Shown: positions 1 through 8,130 of the stretch, in pieces
Layout: the number at the start of each line of letters is the position of its first letter
Numbering within the stretch: position 1 is the stretch's first letter
Assembly (NCBI GenBank): GCA_022791975.1
Contig: JAAWAC010000051.1
Coordinates: 1 to 43,245 of the forward strand
Length of the DNA: 43,245 nt
DNA from: Lachnospiraceae bacterium
GTDB lineage: Bacteria > Bacillota > Clostridia > Lachnospirales > Lachnospiraceae
Direction: 5' to 3'
Translations under genes and position numbers: made by a program
The notes under the pieces: model-generated
Databases searched by the model: none
Told to the model about the DNA's origin: nothing
What the model saw: only the letters and a program-made list of their open reading frames with translations

Positions 1-2
1 AT

Positions 3-74
3 CAATATGTCCATCCCAATCTGGAACAGAAGCGGGAGAATATGAGCCGGCTGAAAAATGTAATCTGTTTTTAA
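3..74 (+). CDS. Tyrosine recombinase, C-terminal end only (cut by window start)
   Basis: An open frame enters at base 3 and stops at TAA 72-74. It encodes QYVHPNLEQKRENMSRLKN followed by VICF. The Tyr-Val-His-Pro start followed by LEQKR(E/R)NM resembles the extreme C-terminus of phage-type or Xer-type tyrosine recombinases, where the tyrosine is the DNA-attacking nucleophile (here the codon at 6-8). Everything upstream is outside the window, so integrity cannot be judged. It lies directly before the surface-fibre locus, so it could be the integrase of a neighbouring element or a switch recombinase. The family call rests on about 23 residues. Confidence 0.55.
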   Translation, partial: QYVHPNLEQKRENMSRLKNVICF

Positions 75-88
75 GGAAACTTTTTTAA

Positions 89-94
89 TATAAT
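89..94 (+). promoter_or_regulatory. Candidate promoter -10 box of the surface-fibre locus
   Basis: A perfect TATAAT sits at 89-94, just after the recombinase stop codon and upstream of the leader hairpin. No good -35 box lies 17 nt upstream; the best match around 66-71 is poor. That fits a promoter needing an activator, perhaps one of the two regulators encoded next. Transcription would start near base 101. Confidence 0.45.
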
Positions 95-105
95 AGCTTT
101 ACATA

Positions 106-166
106 GAGGCACCCTTGAAGGATGTCGCAGAGCATAAACCTTTGCGTCACGTTTCAAGGGTGCCTG
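106..166 (+). promoter_or_regulatory. Leader hairpin covering the ribosome binding site of the AP2 regulator gene
   Basis: The arms at 107-119 and 153-165 are a perfect 13-bp inverted repeat (aggcacccttgaa / ttcaagggtgcct) around a 33-nt loop that can form a smaller internal stem (cgca/tgcg). The only Shine-Dalgarno-like sequence before ATG 171 is AAGGG at 156-160, inside the right arm. Folding would therefore hide it. No T-tract follows, so it is not a simple terminator. Inference: translational control of the first regulator. A recombinase site is an alternative because a recombinase gene ends just upstream. Confidence 0.5.
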
Positions 167-170
167 TATT

Positions 171-1061
171 ATGTGCGGAAGAAGGCGAAAGCCATTGGGA
201 GGAATTGGAATCGGAACCAGAATCGGCCGTCTGACAGTGTTGGAACCGACTGGTGAAAAAAAATCCAGGTATACAGTCTGGAGGTGTCGCTGTGACTGCG
301 GCGGGGAGATCCTTTTGGATACTCGCTGTCTTCAGAGAGGGACCATAAAAGACTGTGGCTGCCAGACTGTGGTGCGCCCGGGCCAGAGGGATATTTCGGG
401 GCAGCGTTTTGGCAGGCTGATGGCCATAGGCCCCACAGAGGAAAGGGGCCCCAGGGGCAGCATTATATGGCGTTGCAGATGTGATTGTGGTAATGAGGTG
501 GGGGTAGAGCTGGGCCAGTTGACAGCAGGCTACCGGAAAAGCTGTGGCTGTCTGTCTCATCCGCCCTTAAAAGATTTTATTGGGCGGCGCTTCGGGAGGC
601 TGACAGTCATTGACTATGCAGGTAAGCGGACGGGAATGCATCAGTGGCTGTGTAGGTGTGATTGCAATAGAGAGACGGTGGTGGGGCAGACCCTTCTACA
701 GAATGGAAAAACCAAGAGCTGTGGGTGTCTCCAGGCCAGTATTTACAGAGAAAATCTGGGTCTGACGGAAGGGACCTCCGTCACTATGCTGCGGGCGGTA
801 AAGAGCGGACGGCTGATTAAAACCAATACCAGCGGATACAATGGAGTCTATTTTAATAAGAAGAGAGAGTTGTGGGTAGCTCAAATTACTTTTCAGGGAA
901 AGACCAGATATCTAGGTTCCTACCATCAACTGGCGGATGCTGTGAAGGCCCGGCAAAGGGGGGAAGAGATTTATGACCAGTTTCTGGAGCAACTTGAGGA
1001 GGAAGCTTTAGAACATAGAGATTCGAAGGAGCGACAATGCATTGCACATGACAGACAGTGA
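171..1061 (+). CDS. AP2-domain DNA-binding protein with three Cys-rich repeats
   Basis: The 296-aa protein has three repeats of about 60 residues (roughly 14-66, 76-128, 136-187). Each starts G-x-R-(I/F)-GRL and carries a WRCRCDCG-type cluster followed by a (S/D)CGC cluster, giving five cysteines per repeat, probably binding metal. Residues about 219-270 (SGYNGVYFNKKRELW...GKTRYLGSY) match the AP2/ERF-like DNA-binding fold found in homing endonucleases and phage or Firmicutes regulators. No HNH nuclease residues are visible, so a regulator is more likely than a nuclease. The basic N-terminus and acidic C-terminal helix fit a soluble DNA-binding protein. It is the first gene of the locus and is followed 24 nt later by a second regulator. 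Confidence 0.75.
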   Translation: MCGRRRKPLGGIGIGTRIGRLTVLEPTGEKKSRYTVWRCRCDCGGEILLDTRCLQRGTIKDCGCQTVVRPGQRDISGQRFGRLMAIGPTEERGPRGSIIWRCRCDCGNEVGVELGQLTAGYRKSCGCLSHPPLKDFIGRRFGRLTVIDYAGKRTGMHQWLCRCDCNRETVVGQTLLQNGKTKSCGCLQASIYRENLGLTEGTSVTMLRAVKSGRLIKTNTSGYNGVYFNKKRELWVAQITFQGKTRYLGSYHQLADAVKARQRGEEIYDQFLEQLEEEALEHRDSKERQCIAHDRQ

Positions 1062-1085
1062 AACAGCATACCGGGGTGATAGAGA

Positions 1086-2273
1086 GTGGAAGAGAGAATA
1101 GTCTTGCGTTTTGAGCTGCTTGGCGCCTTTGCGGGCAGAGAAATGGAGGGCGGGCAGACAAAAAATATGGTGGTTCCCGATAAGCTGGGAAAAAAGGCAT
1201 TGTCCTTTCTCCAGTATTTTATTGTGAACCATGGAAGAAATATATCATCAGAGGAATTGATCGAACAGTTTTGGCCGGACACCAACAGTAGTGACCCGGC
1301 CAATGCATTGAAAAATATGTTATTTAAGACCAGGAATCTGTTGAAGACTCTGTTTCCCGGACAGGAAACCCTGATCCGGACGCTTCAGGGATGCTATGGA
1401 TGGGATACAGGTGTGACCATAGAGACAGATGCGGAGGAATTCGAGCAGATCTGCCTGGAGGTGAGAAGAAAGTGGGGAGAGGATTATCTGGAGGCCCTTC
1501 TGAAGGCAGCGTCTCTGTATAAAGGAGATTTTCTTCCTGGAAATGACAGCGGCTGGGCGGTGTCCCTGAGGCGGTATTATCAGACTTTGTATTTGGATGT
1601 GTGCAAAATGGTTTTACCTCTGCTTCAGGAGGAGGAGCGGTGGACGGAGGTTATCGGACTTTGTGAACAGGCCTCGGTGGTAGATGTAAGCGCGGATACC
1701 TTTGTCACCTATCAGATGCAGGCTCTGATTGCCATGGGGCAGCCGGAAGGAGCAGTCCGGGCTTATGAAGCTTTTCGGGAAAGGCTGTGGGAGGAATTTG
1801 AGATCGAGCCCACGGAGCAGGTGGAGCAAATTTACATGCTGGCAGAGGGTATGTGCCAAAATCATATGGACGGACGTGATATTTTAAAGCTGGTGGCAGA
1901 GGGAGAGCTGGACAGCCGCGCTTTTCTGTGTACCTTTGGGGTGTTTCAGAGCATTGTGGCGCTGGAACGGCGGCATTTGGCCCGATCTGGTGGCAGCTCC
2001 GCTCTTTTGCATGTGAGCCTGGGCAACAAGGTGACACCTACCACGGATGCCAGGAGACTGGAGCGGATACTGTTGGAGGGGCTTCGCACAGGTGACCCGG
2101 TGGCACGACTGGATGCAGGCTCCTATATTTTTATGTTAGCCGGTGTCTCCACAGAAAATGCCCGTCTGGTGATGGAGAGGCTGGAGCGGGCTTTTCACAA
2201 AGCTTATTCTCATTCCAGGGCATGTATCTCCTTTCGAATAATAGCCTTGCAGGCAGATACTGCCAAGGCATAA
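1086..2273 (+). CDS. BTAD/SARP-type transcriptional regulator
   Basis: The 395-aa protein starts at GTG 1086; no ATG fits better. Residues about 1-100 form a winged-helix domain in which NISSEELIEQFWPD and a following NALKN...TRNLLK helix are typical of the SARP/OmpR-like fold. Residues about 110-260 form a bacterial transcriptional activation (BTAD) TPR-like domain with the usual DFLPG segment and an EP-x-EQVEQIY C-terminal helix. The remaining 130 residues contain no recognisable domain. SARP/BTAD proteins are often pathway-specific activators, and this one heads the pilus genes, so activation of this locus is the natural inference. The weak -35 region at the locus start would suit an activator-dependent promoter. 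Confidence 0.8.
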   Translation: MEERIVLRFELLGAFAGREMEGGQTKNMVVPDKLGKKALSFLQYFIVNHGRNISSEELIEQFWPDTNSSDPANALKNMLFKTRNLLKTLFPGQETLIRTLQGCYGWDTGVTIETDAEEFEQICLEVRRKWGEDYLEALLKAASLYKGDFLPGNDSGWAVSLRRYYQTLYLDVCKMVLPLLQEEERWTEVIGLCEQASVVDVSADTFVTYQMQALIAMGQPEGAVRAYEAFRERLWEEFEIEPTEQVEQIYMLAEGMCQNHMDGRDILKLVAEGELDSRAFLCTFGVFQSIVALERRHLARSGGSSALLHVSLGNKVTPTTDARRLERILLEGLRTGDPVARLDAGSYIFMLAGVSTENARLVMERLERAFHKAYSHSRACISFRIIALQADTAKA

Positions 2274-2359
2274 AAAAATGTAGGGGATTTGGGAAAAATA
2301 ACCGGTAAGTAACCGGGGACTGTTATAGTGGAGATGGAAAAGGAGAAGGAGGCTATGGA

Positions 2360-2737
2360 ATGATGCTTCGGGAGAGAATGCTTCCCTGTCAGAGCCGGGA
2401 AGCAGTGGTAACAGTCATATCCTATCACAACGGCATTATGGATGGCTATTTGCAGCATCCCAGGCTGAAGGGACGGGAAAAACTCCAGAGTTTGTCACAG
2501 CTGGTATTATTGTTGGATAGCCTCCTGGATCTGGAAGACTGTCTGAATAATCCTCTGCCTCTGGTACGGCCAGATTGCCAGGGAATCGAAAGTATAGCAG
2601 TTTTTCATATTCAAATCCTCTTTCGGGAGCATTACACCTGGCAGGGGAGGTTGATATGGAAAAATGAGAATCAGGAAATTGTATTTCACAGCGCCATGGA
2701 GCTGATACAGCTTTTAGATGAGCTTCTGGCACAATAG
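2360..2737 (+). CDS. Small soluble protein of unknown function
   Basis: This 125-aa protein has AAGGAGG at 2347-2352 seven bases before ATG 2360. It has no signal peptide or membrane segment. A Leu-rich stretch (about 40-60, LSQLVLLLDSLLDLEDCLN) is followed by a predicted beta pattern (SIAVFHIQILFREHYTWQGRLIW) and a final amphipathic helix (MELIQLLDELL). I do not recognise a named family. Its position between the BTAD regulator and the signal peptidase suggests a cytoplasmic accessory or regulatory part of the pilus locus. Confidence 0.65.
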   Translation: MMLRERMLPCQSREAVVTVISYHNGIMDGYLQHPRLKGREKLQSLSQLVLLLDSLLDLEDCLNNPLPLVRPDCQGIESIAVFHIQILFREHYTWQGRLIWKNENQEIVFHSAMELIQLLDELLAQ

Positions 2738-2777
2738 AAGCCCAGGGCGGTGGAGATAAGGAAGGATAGATAAAGGA

Positions 2778-3377
2778 TTGATAGGGCAGAAAAAGAAACC
2801 CAAGAAGGAGCTGGAGCTCCCATCAGTGGAATGTCTCATGATGGAGGTGGCAAGAGGAGAAACCAAAAGGCGTATCCGAAAAGTAGTTCTGAACATTGTG
2901 GGGATTCTGCTTGTTGTGGCAGCCATAGCTACTCTGGTAGCTACCCGGCTTTTGATTCTCCTCCAGGTAAACGGCAGCAGCATGGCGCCTACCCTGGCGG
3001 ATAAAGAGATGGTGATCGTCTATCAGACAAAAAATGTGGAAGTGGGAGATATCATTGGATTTCATTATGGTGGAGAAGTGCTCCTAAAGCGGGTTATCGG
3101 ACGCGGAGGGGATTATATAGAGATAGATCCAAAAGGAAACGTATCTGTCAACGGCCAGGTGATAGAGGAGGCCTACCTGACAGAGAAAAGCCTGGGGAAA
3201 TGCCAGATAGATTTTCCGTACCAGGTACCAGAGGGAATGTACTTCGTGCTGGGAGACAACAGAGCCGTATCCATGGATAGCCGTATTCAGGCTATTGGAT
3301 GTGTGGAGGAGCTCCAGGTAATGGGAAAGGTAATCATCAGGGTGTGGCCAAAGGACCGCATGGAAATTATGCATTAG
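2778..3377 (+). CDS. lepB: Signal peptidase I (Ser/Lys type)
   Basis: This 199-aa protein cleaves Sec signal peptides at the outer face of the membrane. A single N-terminal membrane segment lies at about 37-62. The catalytic serine is Ser68 in GSSMAPTL and the general base is Lys104 in LLKRVIG. Box E GDNRAVSMDSR (159-169) is intact. The start is taken at TTG 2778 with AAGGAAGG upstream; ATG codons at residues 21-22 are an alternative that still keeps the membrane segment. Dedicated signal peptidases are common in pilus loci, where some act in pilus assembly as well as secretion. It pairs functionally with the different SipW-type enzyme at 14659. Confidence 0.9.
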   Translation: MIGQKKKPKKELELPSVECLMMEVARGETKRRIRKVVLNIVGILLVVAAIATLVATRLLILLQVNGSSMAPTLADKEMVIVYQTKNVEVGDIIGFHYGGEVLLKRVIGRGGDYIEIDPKGNVSVNGQVIEEAYLTEKSLGKCQIDFPYQVPEGMYFVLGDNRAVSMDSRIQAIGCVEELQVMGKVIIRVWPKDRMEIMH

Positions 3378-3389
3378 GAAGGTGAGAAG

Positions 3390-6300
3390 ATGCAGAAGCT
3401 TGTAAAAGAGTATTTCAATGATTTAAAAAGGCAGAGAAGGAGGCGCAGGAGAGTAGGAATTGCTGTGCTGCTTTTGGCCGTGCTGGTGGTTGGGGGTGTG
3501 GCAGGTATTTTGACCCAATATGGGATGGCTATGACTGGCGATACCGAGGATGGTATGGTTATAGCTGACGATGTCGAGTGTGGCATGGAAGAGCATCAGC
3601 ATGATGAATTCTGTTATGAGGAAGTGCTTATCTGTGAGCAGGAGGAAGGCGAAAGCCATGGACATGATGAGAGCTGCTATACTCTGGAAACTGCATGGAC
3701 CTGCGGTCTGGAGGAGAGTGGCGATCACGTTCACGAGGATGCGTGCTATGAGACGGTGACGGAAACCACCACGAATCTTGTCTGCGATCAGGAAGAATCC
3801 GAGGGGACGGAGGGGACGGAAGGTCATACCCATGGGGATGACTGCTTTGGAGAAGACGGCTCATTGGTCTGTGAGCAGGAGGAGTCCGAGGGAACTGAGA
3901 GAATAGAAGGTCATACCCACGGGGATGCGTGCTATGAGACTGTGGAGGAAACCACCACAAATCTTGTCTGCACCCAGAAGGAAGGGGAGGGTCATACCCA
4001 TGAGGATGCCTGCTATACGGAGACAAAGACTCTCACCTGTACCCAGGAGGAGACAGAAGGTCACGTCCATGGGGAAAGTTGCTATGAAAAAGAATGGATT
4101 TGTGAAAAGGAAGAGCATAGCCACACGGAGGAATGCTTGATAGATGCTTCGGTAGTAGAGATGCCAGCCTTTGAAGCTGAGGAGACGGTTGATCAGGTGG
4201 TGATCTCCGTACAGGCCGGTGAGGGCGTTTTTCCTGAGGGAACACAGCTCTTGGTGACCCCCATCGTGAAGAAAGATGTCAGCGAGCTTCCGGAGGAAGA
4301 GAGGGAGGAAGCTGAGCAGATCAATGCAAAGTATGAAGAAACACAGCAGGAGCTGGAGGCAACCGTGGCCGACGACGATTCCAGAGAGATTGCCGGCTTT
4401 CTGGCCTATGATATCAGTTTCTACATATTGGATGAGGATGGCGAAAAAGAGGAAATAGAGCCTCAGGGTGAGGTGTCTGTCTCTATGGATTTTGTGGAGA
4501 CATACCTTCCGGAAGAGGTTACGGGCGGAGAAGAAGTACAGATCGACAGCGTTGACGTGATTCATATGAAGGAAATTACGGATGAGGGGAGCGGTGAGGT
4601 TGCATTAAAGGCAGAAGTGCTGGAAAGTGCAGAGGTGGTTACCACAGAAGCAGCGGAACTGGAGAAAGCGGAGTTTGTGGTTGACAGCTTTTCGATTTTT
4701 ACCATTTCCTGGACTAAGAAGGACGCAGATAATATAGAAACCAATATAACCTTAAAAGCAAAATGCGTAGATGAAAATGGAAATGTACTGGAGGGGATAG
4801 ATTGGGAAAAGAAAGTCGGTCCAATAGCTATGGAAGCGAAGGAGGGCGCGAATAATTGGTACTTTAATCCGCAGGCTCCCTATCTTTTAGGCTATAAGCT
4901 GGAACGGATTGTGCTGGGCAGTGAAAGTGAAATGGGGGATTTGCAGGTATGTAGAATCAGTTATAATCCTAAAAATAACAGCTTTTGGCTAGTAAATGGA
5001 AGCTGGACTGATGGAAAATGGACAAATGCGGGTTCGGGAGATATAAAATGGTCAAATGTGTCATCCGAGAAAGACACCCTCTATTTTGTGTATAGTTCTA
5101 TCCCAGAGGTGATGCTCCCAGAGATCCCTGAAGAGGGAGATAAGGTGCCGGCTCACAGTAAATATATTAAATATAACGGAAACAACGATTATACGCTTAC
5201 TTTGGATGTCACAGGAGAGAGAGATACGCAGGATATAGATGTTCTACTGATAGTCGATACTTCGGGTAGTATGGTTACCGTTGACAACGCCCAGGGGGGA
5301 AAACCGAGATATCAGATTGTAAATGATGCGTTGGGTGAATTGAAAGAGAAGCTAAAGGCTATCGCTGAAAATGATAAAAATTTGCGAATTAATGTAGGAG
5401 TTGTGACATTTGATGGCCGCAGTGTAACAGGTGATGACTGGGAATATGCTGGAGGAGATAAGGATCCAGATGCCAGGGTGGCATTTGGGTGGGGAGCTGC
5501 TGGCGAATTTGGATGGGTGCTTAAAGAAGAAGATATAAAAGGCAGCGGCAAGAGCGGAGGCGCGACAAACTGGCAGGCTGGCATACGGACAGGTGAGAGC
5601 ATGCTTTCCGAATGTTCAAGTATCGACAGAAAATATGTTGTGTTTTTGACAGATGGAGATCCCACCAATAGGTATGCAGCTGGCAGTGATACTGTTTCGG
5701 TAGGAACCGGAAAGGCAACCAATACAGAGAGATCCGGAGATCCCTATGGAAACTGTTATGATGCTGCTGTGAATGAATGGAGGCTTTCACCGACTTTACA
5801 GTCTGCGTCAAAAAAATATGTTGTCAATGTGCTTGATGCAGGGAATGAAGTGCAATATAAATGTAGGGAATTGGCCGAAGATATTGGCGCCGATATCTTA
5901 TACGGACTAAATGAAGAAGAATTAAAAGAAAGCTTTCGGACCATTGCCAGCGACATCAAATATTCATCCTTTAAAAATGTTGAGATTCATGACACACTGA
6001 GCGAATACGTGGAGTTTGCGGAGGAGACCCCAATATTTACCGTGACATATCATTCCCAGGAGGATCCGGAACCAAAGCCGTTGGTGGATGAAAGCGGCAA
6101 TCCATTGTATACCGTGGAATATGACACAGAAGCAAAGACCATTGCCTTGAAAGTGTTAAATGGAGGTGAACTGGAGGATGGAGTCACCTACAGCATCAGC
6201 TTCCACGTGAAGCCTACAGAAAAGGCTGTGAGGGAGTACATTGCTTCCGGATACCCGCATACTGGAGAAGAAGGTACGGATGCGCCGGATAATGACACGA

Positions 6301-8018
6301 GCTCAGGAAAGCCGGGATTCCATTCCAATTATGATGAGAGGGCAAAGGTACATTACAATTACAATGAAAATGGTAACAAAAAATCGCCCTATGCCCATCC
6401 GGTGGTGCAGGTAGAGAAGCCCGAAGCCGGAGATGATGTGGGAATCACAAAGGAAATGGGAGCTGTAGACGAGAAGGGCTACCCGATTACCATCCAGATA
6501 AGGTGTGGGGAGATTGAAAACAACATGTTTGCAGGCTCCACAGGAGATGGCTGGACGGTAATTGACAGTATAGCTCCATATACGCATTTCCTGTCTTTTG
6601 CAGAATGTGAGCTGAATGGGCATAAGCTGACTTTGTCCCAGGACGGACGTTGTCTTTTGATGGAAGACGAAAAGGGGATGTTAATCCCTGTGGCGGAGTA
6701 TACAGATACAAGAGATACGGGAATGTCAGGGGATATGTTGGGAGATATGGCCGGTTCGTCGGAAATGCTGTCCATGACGTCAAGAGGAGTGATAGGCTCA
6801 GGATTGAGACCTGGATCGGGGACAGATGGAGAAGCGTCTACGGGGACAATTACCTGGTATCTAAATTCCCGACTGGCTGATGTAGTGATAGGGGAGGATG
6901 GAAAGGGATATTGTAGCTATTCTCTCACGTACTATGTAAGCTTTTCAGACAGTGGAAAGACAGAAATCCGGAATACCAATTCTACGACTTACATTTCAAT
7001 GCCAGATGGCAGGTGTCTGTACCCAGAAAAAATGCCCTTCTTCGTTAATATAATCGGTACAAAAAAGAGTACGGATCGTGAGAGTGACTTTTTACAGGGT
7101 GCTGTGTTCAATGTATACAGAGACGCTCAGGCGAAGGAGCTCCTTGCGCAGGATATAACGGCGGACGAAAATGGACACTTTGCATTCCAGCTGGGACAAA
7201 GCGATTTGTGCAAAGAGAATTTGGAGAGCGGGCAGATCACCGTATATCTGGAGGAAGCAGAGGCTCCAGAAGGATATGTAAGGGATAAGGTCCTGCATCC
7301 ACTTACCGTTACAGTGTCCAGTGTAACATATGTGGGATCCGATGCTTCGAACAAGGCAAATCCGGGGATATGGGATATTTCGCAGGATCAAAAGTGGGGC
7401 TCTGTAAATACAGGCGCTTGCACGCTGGGCGTGGAGCATAACGAGCATGGCGTCAGTCCGGATTTCCTGCATATCAATGGAGACTCCGGGACGTTGATGC
7501 TGGACTATTATAATACGAAGCCCTGGAAGATTTTAAAGACCAGTGCATCGGATACCAGCAAGCGTTTGGAGGGAGCAGAATTTGCGCTGTATCCAGTAAC
7601 AGATGGCAGTGCGACGACGGAGCCAGCTTACACAGGAGTTTCAGGAGCAGATGGTTATATAGATAGCTGGATGCCTGCAGGAGGCACCGAAGCTATACCA
7701 GCAGAGCTTTTGGCTGCGGGTACGTATGAGATGCGGGAGATCAAAGCTCCAGCCGATTATGCTATTAGTAAGGAGGTCTGGCTGATTGAGATTTCTCAGC
7801 AGGGGCAGACGAGTATTTCGGTAAAAGGCGGCGATACATTGACGCCGGATGAAAACGGGAGCTATCTGTTTAAAGATGAAATATTATACGCTCTTCCGTC
7901 TGCGGGTGGCAGTGGAATTTATTGGTATATGATTGGTGGTACTCTGCTGATGCTGGCAGGAACGCTGATTTTATATAACAAAAAAATGCGGGGAGGTGCT
8001 GAAAGGGTCAGAAGATGA
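3390..8018 (+). CDS. Giant VWA-domain pilus tip adhesin with N-terminal His/Cys repeats
   Basis: The protein has 1542 aa and RBS GAAGGTGAG directly upstream of ATG 3390. In order: a basic N-terminus and a membrane segment (about 23-45) acting as signal; seven and a half copies of an HxHxxxCY...C module (69-250); a Val/Glu-rich linker domain; a von Willebrand A domain with the MIDAS motif D623-T-S625-G-S627, Thr726 in GGATNWQ and Asp755 in FLTDGDP; and two CnaB/SpaA-like domains (about 1218-1310 and 1378-1470), each ending in an E-box-like EAPEGY or IKAPADY. The C-terminus has the sorting motif LPSAG (1502-1506), a hydrophobic helix and a basic tail. VWA tip proteins such as RrgA cap sortase-built pili and bind host ligands. 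The LPSAG motif departs from LPXTG and may be read by the class C sortases downstream. Confidence 0.9.
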   Translation: MQKLVKEYFNDLKRQRRRRRRVGIAVLLLAVLVVGGVAGILTQYGMAMTGDTEDGMVIADDVECGMEEHQHDEFCYEEVLICEQEEGESHGHDESCYTLETAWTCGLEESGDHVHEDACYETVTETTTNLVCDQEESEGTEGTEGHTHGDDCFGEDGSLVCEQEESEGTERIEGHTHGDACYETVEETTTNLVCTQKEGEGHTHEDACYTETKTLTCTQEETEGHVHGESCYEKEWICEKEEHSHTEECLIDASVVEMPAFEAEETVDQVVISVQAGEGVFPEGTQLLVTPIVKKDVSELPEEEREEAEQINAKYEETQQELEATVADDDSREIAGFLAYDISFYILDEDGEKEEIEPQGEVSVSMDFVETYLPEEVTGGEEVQIDSVDVIHMKEITDEGSGEVALKAEVLESAEVVTTEAAELEKAEFVVDSFSIFTISWTKKDADNIETNITLKAKCVDENGNVLEGIDWEKKVGPIAMEAKEGANNWYFNPQAPYLLGYKLERIVLGSESEMGDLQVCRISYNPKNNSFWLVNGSWTDGKWTNAGSGDIKWSNVSSEKDTLYFVYSSIPEVMLPEIPEEGDKVPAHSKYIKYNGNNDYTLTLDVTGERDTQDIDVLLIVDTSGSMVTVDNAQGGKPRYQIVNDALGELKEKLKAIAENDKNLRINVGVVTFDGRSVTGDDWEYAGGDKDPDARVAFGWGAAGEFGWVLKEEDIKGSGKSGGATNWQAGIRTGESMLSECSSIDRKYVVFLTDGDPTNRYAAGSDTVSVGTGKATNTERSGDPYGNCYDAAVNEWRLSPTLQSASKKYVVNVLDAGNEVQYKCRELAEDIGADILYGLNEEELKESFRTIASDIKYSSFKNVEIHDTLSEYVEFAEETPIFTVTYHSQEDPEPKPLVDESGNPLYTVEYDTEAKTIALKVLNGGELEDGVTYSISFHVKPTEKAVREYIASGYPHTGEEGTDAPDNDTSSGKPGFHSNYDERAKVHYNYNENGNKKSPYAHPVVQVEKPEAGDDVGITKEMGAVDEKGYPITIQIRCGEIENNMFAGSTGDGWTVIDSIAPYTHFLSFAECELNGHKLTLSQDGRCLLMEDEKGMLIPVAEYTDTRDTGMSGDMLGDMAGSSEMLSMTSRGVIGSGLRPGSGTDGEASTGTITWYLNSRLADVVIGEDGKGYCSYSLTYYVSFSDSGKTEIRNTNSTTYISMPDGRCLYPEKMPFFVNIIGTKKSTDRESDFLQGAVFNVYRDAQAKELLAQDITADENGHFAFQLGQSDLCKENLESGQITVYLEEAEAPEGYVRDKVLHPLTVTVSSVTYVGSDASNKANPGIWDISQDQKWGSVNTGACTLGVEHNEHGVSPDFLHINGDSGTLMLDYYNTKPWKILKTSASDTSKRLEGAEFALYPVTDGSATTEPAYTGVSGADGYIDSWMPAGGTEAIPAELLAAGTYEMREIKAPADYAISKEVWLIEISQQGQTSISVKGGDTLTPDENGSYLFKDEILYALPSAGGSGIYWYMIGGTLLMLAGTLILYNKKMRGGAERVRR
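3594..4139 (+). repeat. Seven and a half His/Cys repeats inside the tip adhesin
   Basis: The encoded units read H-(Q/G/V/T/S)-H-(D/E/G/T)-x-x-C-(Y/F), then 6-14 residues, then C followed by an acidic EQEE-like tail. Spacers are rich in Glu and Gly, including short EGTEGTEGH duplications. The units start at residues 69, 90, 113, 146, 175, 202, 225 and 243. Paired His and Cys suggest metal binding or disulfides. DNA similarity between units is high enough that copy number may vary by recombination. Confidence 0.8.
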
Positions 8019-8027
8019 TGGGTTTTT

Positions 8028-8075
8028 CAGCGGTTTCTCCAAACCGCAGCAGGGTGCAGCCAGACCGGCTGCACC
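8028..8075 (+). promoter_or_regulatory. Two GC-rich hairpins between tip adhesin and major pilin genes
   Basis: Hairpin A is 8030-8036/8041-8047 (gcggttt/aaaccgc, 4-nt loop). Hairpin B is 8053-8061/8067-8075 (ggtgcagcc/ggctgcacc, 9 bp, 5-nt loop). No T-tract follows either. Such structures at the 3' end of one gene and ahead of a highly expressed pilin gene often act as RNA processing or stabilising elements or partial attenuators. That role is inferred. Confidence 0.6.
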
Positions 8076-8130
8076 GGGACACAGGGAATAAAATAGGATA
8101 GGCAATGCCTAAAAAAGAAAGGAAAGGATT

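Noticed and set aside
107..165. Inverted repeat read as a phase-variable promoter flip
   Set aside because: The arms are only 33 nt apart and the -10 box lies outside them, so inversion would not move a promoter. A hairpin controlling translation is simpler.
3594..4139. Possible CRISPR-like direct repeats
   Set aside because: The periodicity is in the protein (HxHxxxC units); spacing is irregular and the whole stretch is one open reading frame. No CRISPR array was seen anywhere in the window.
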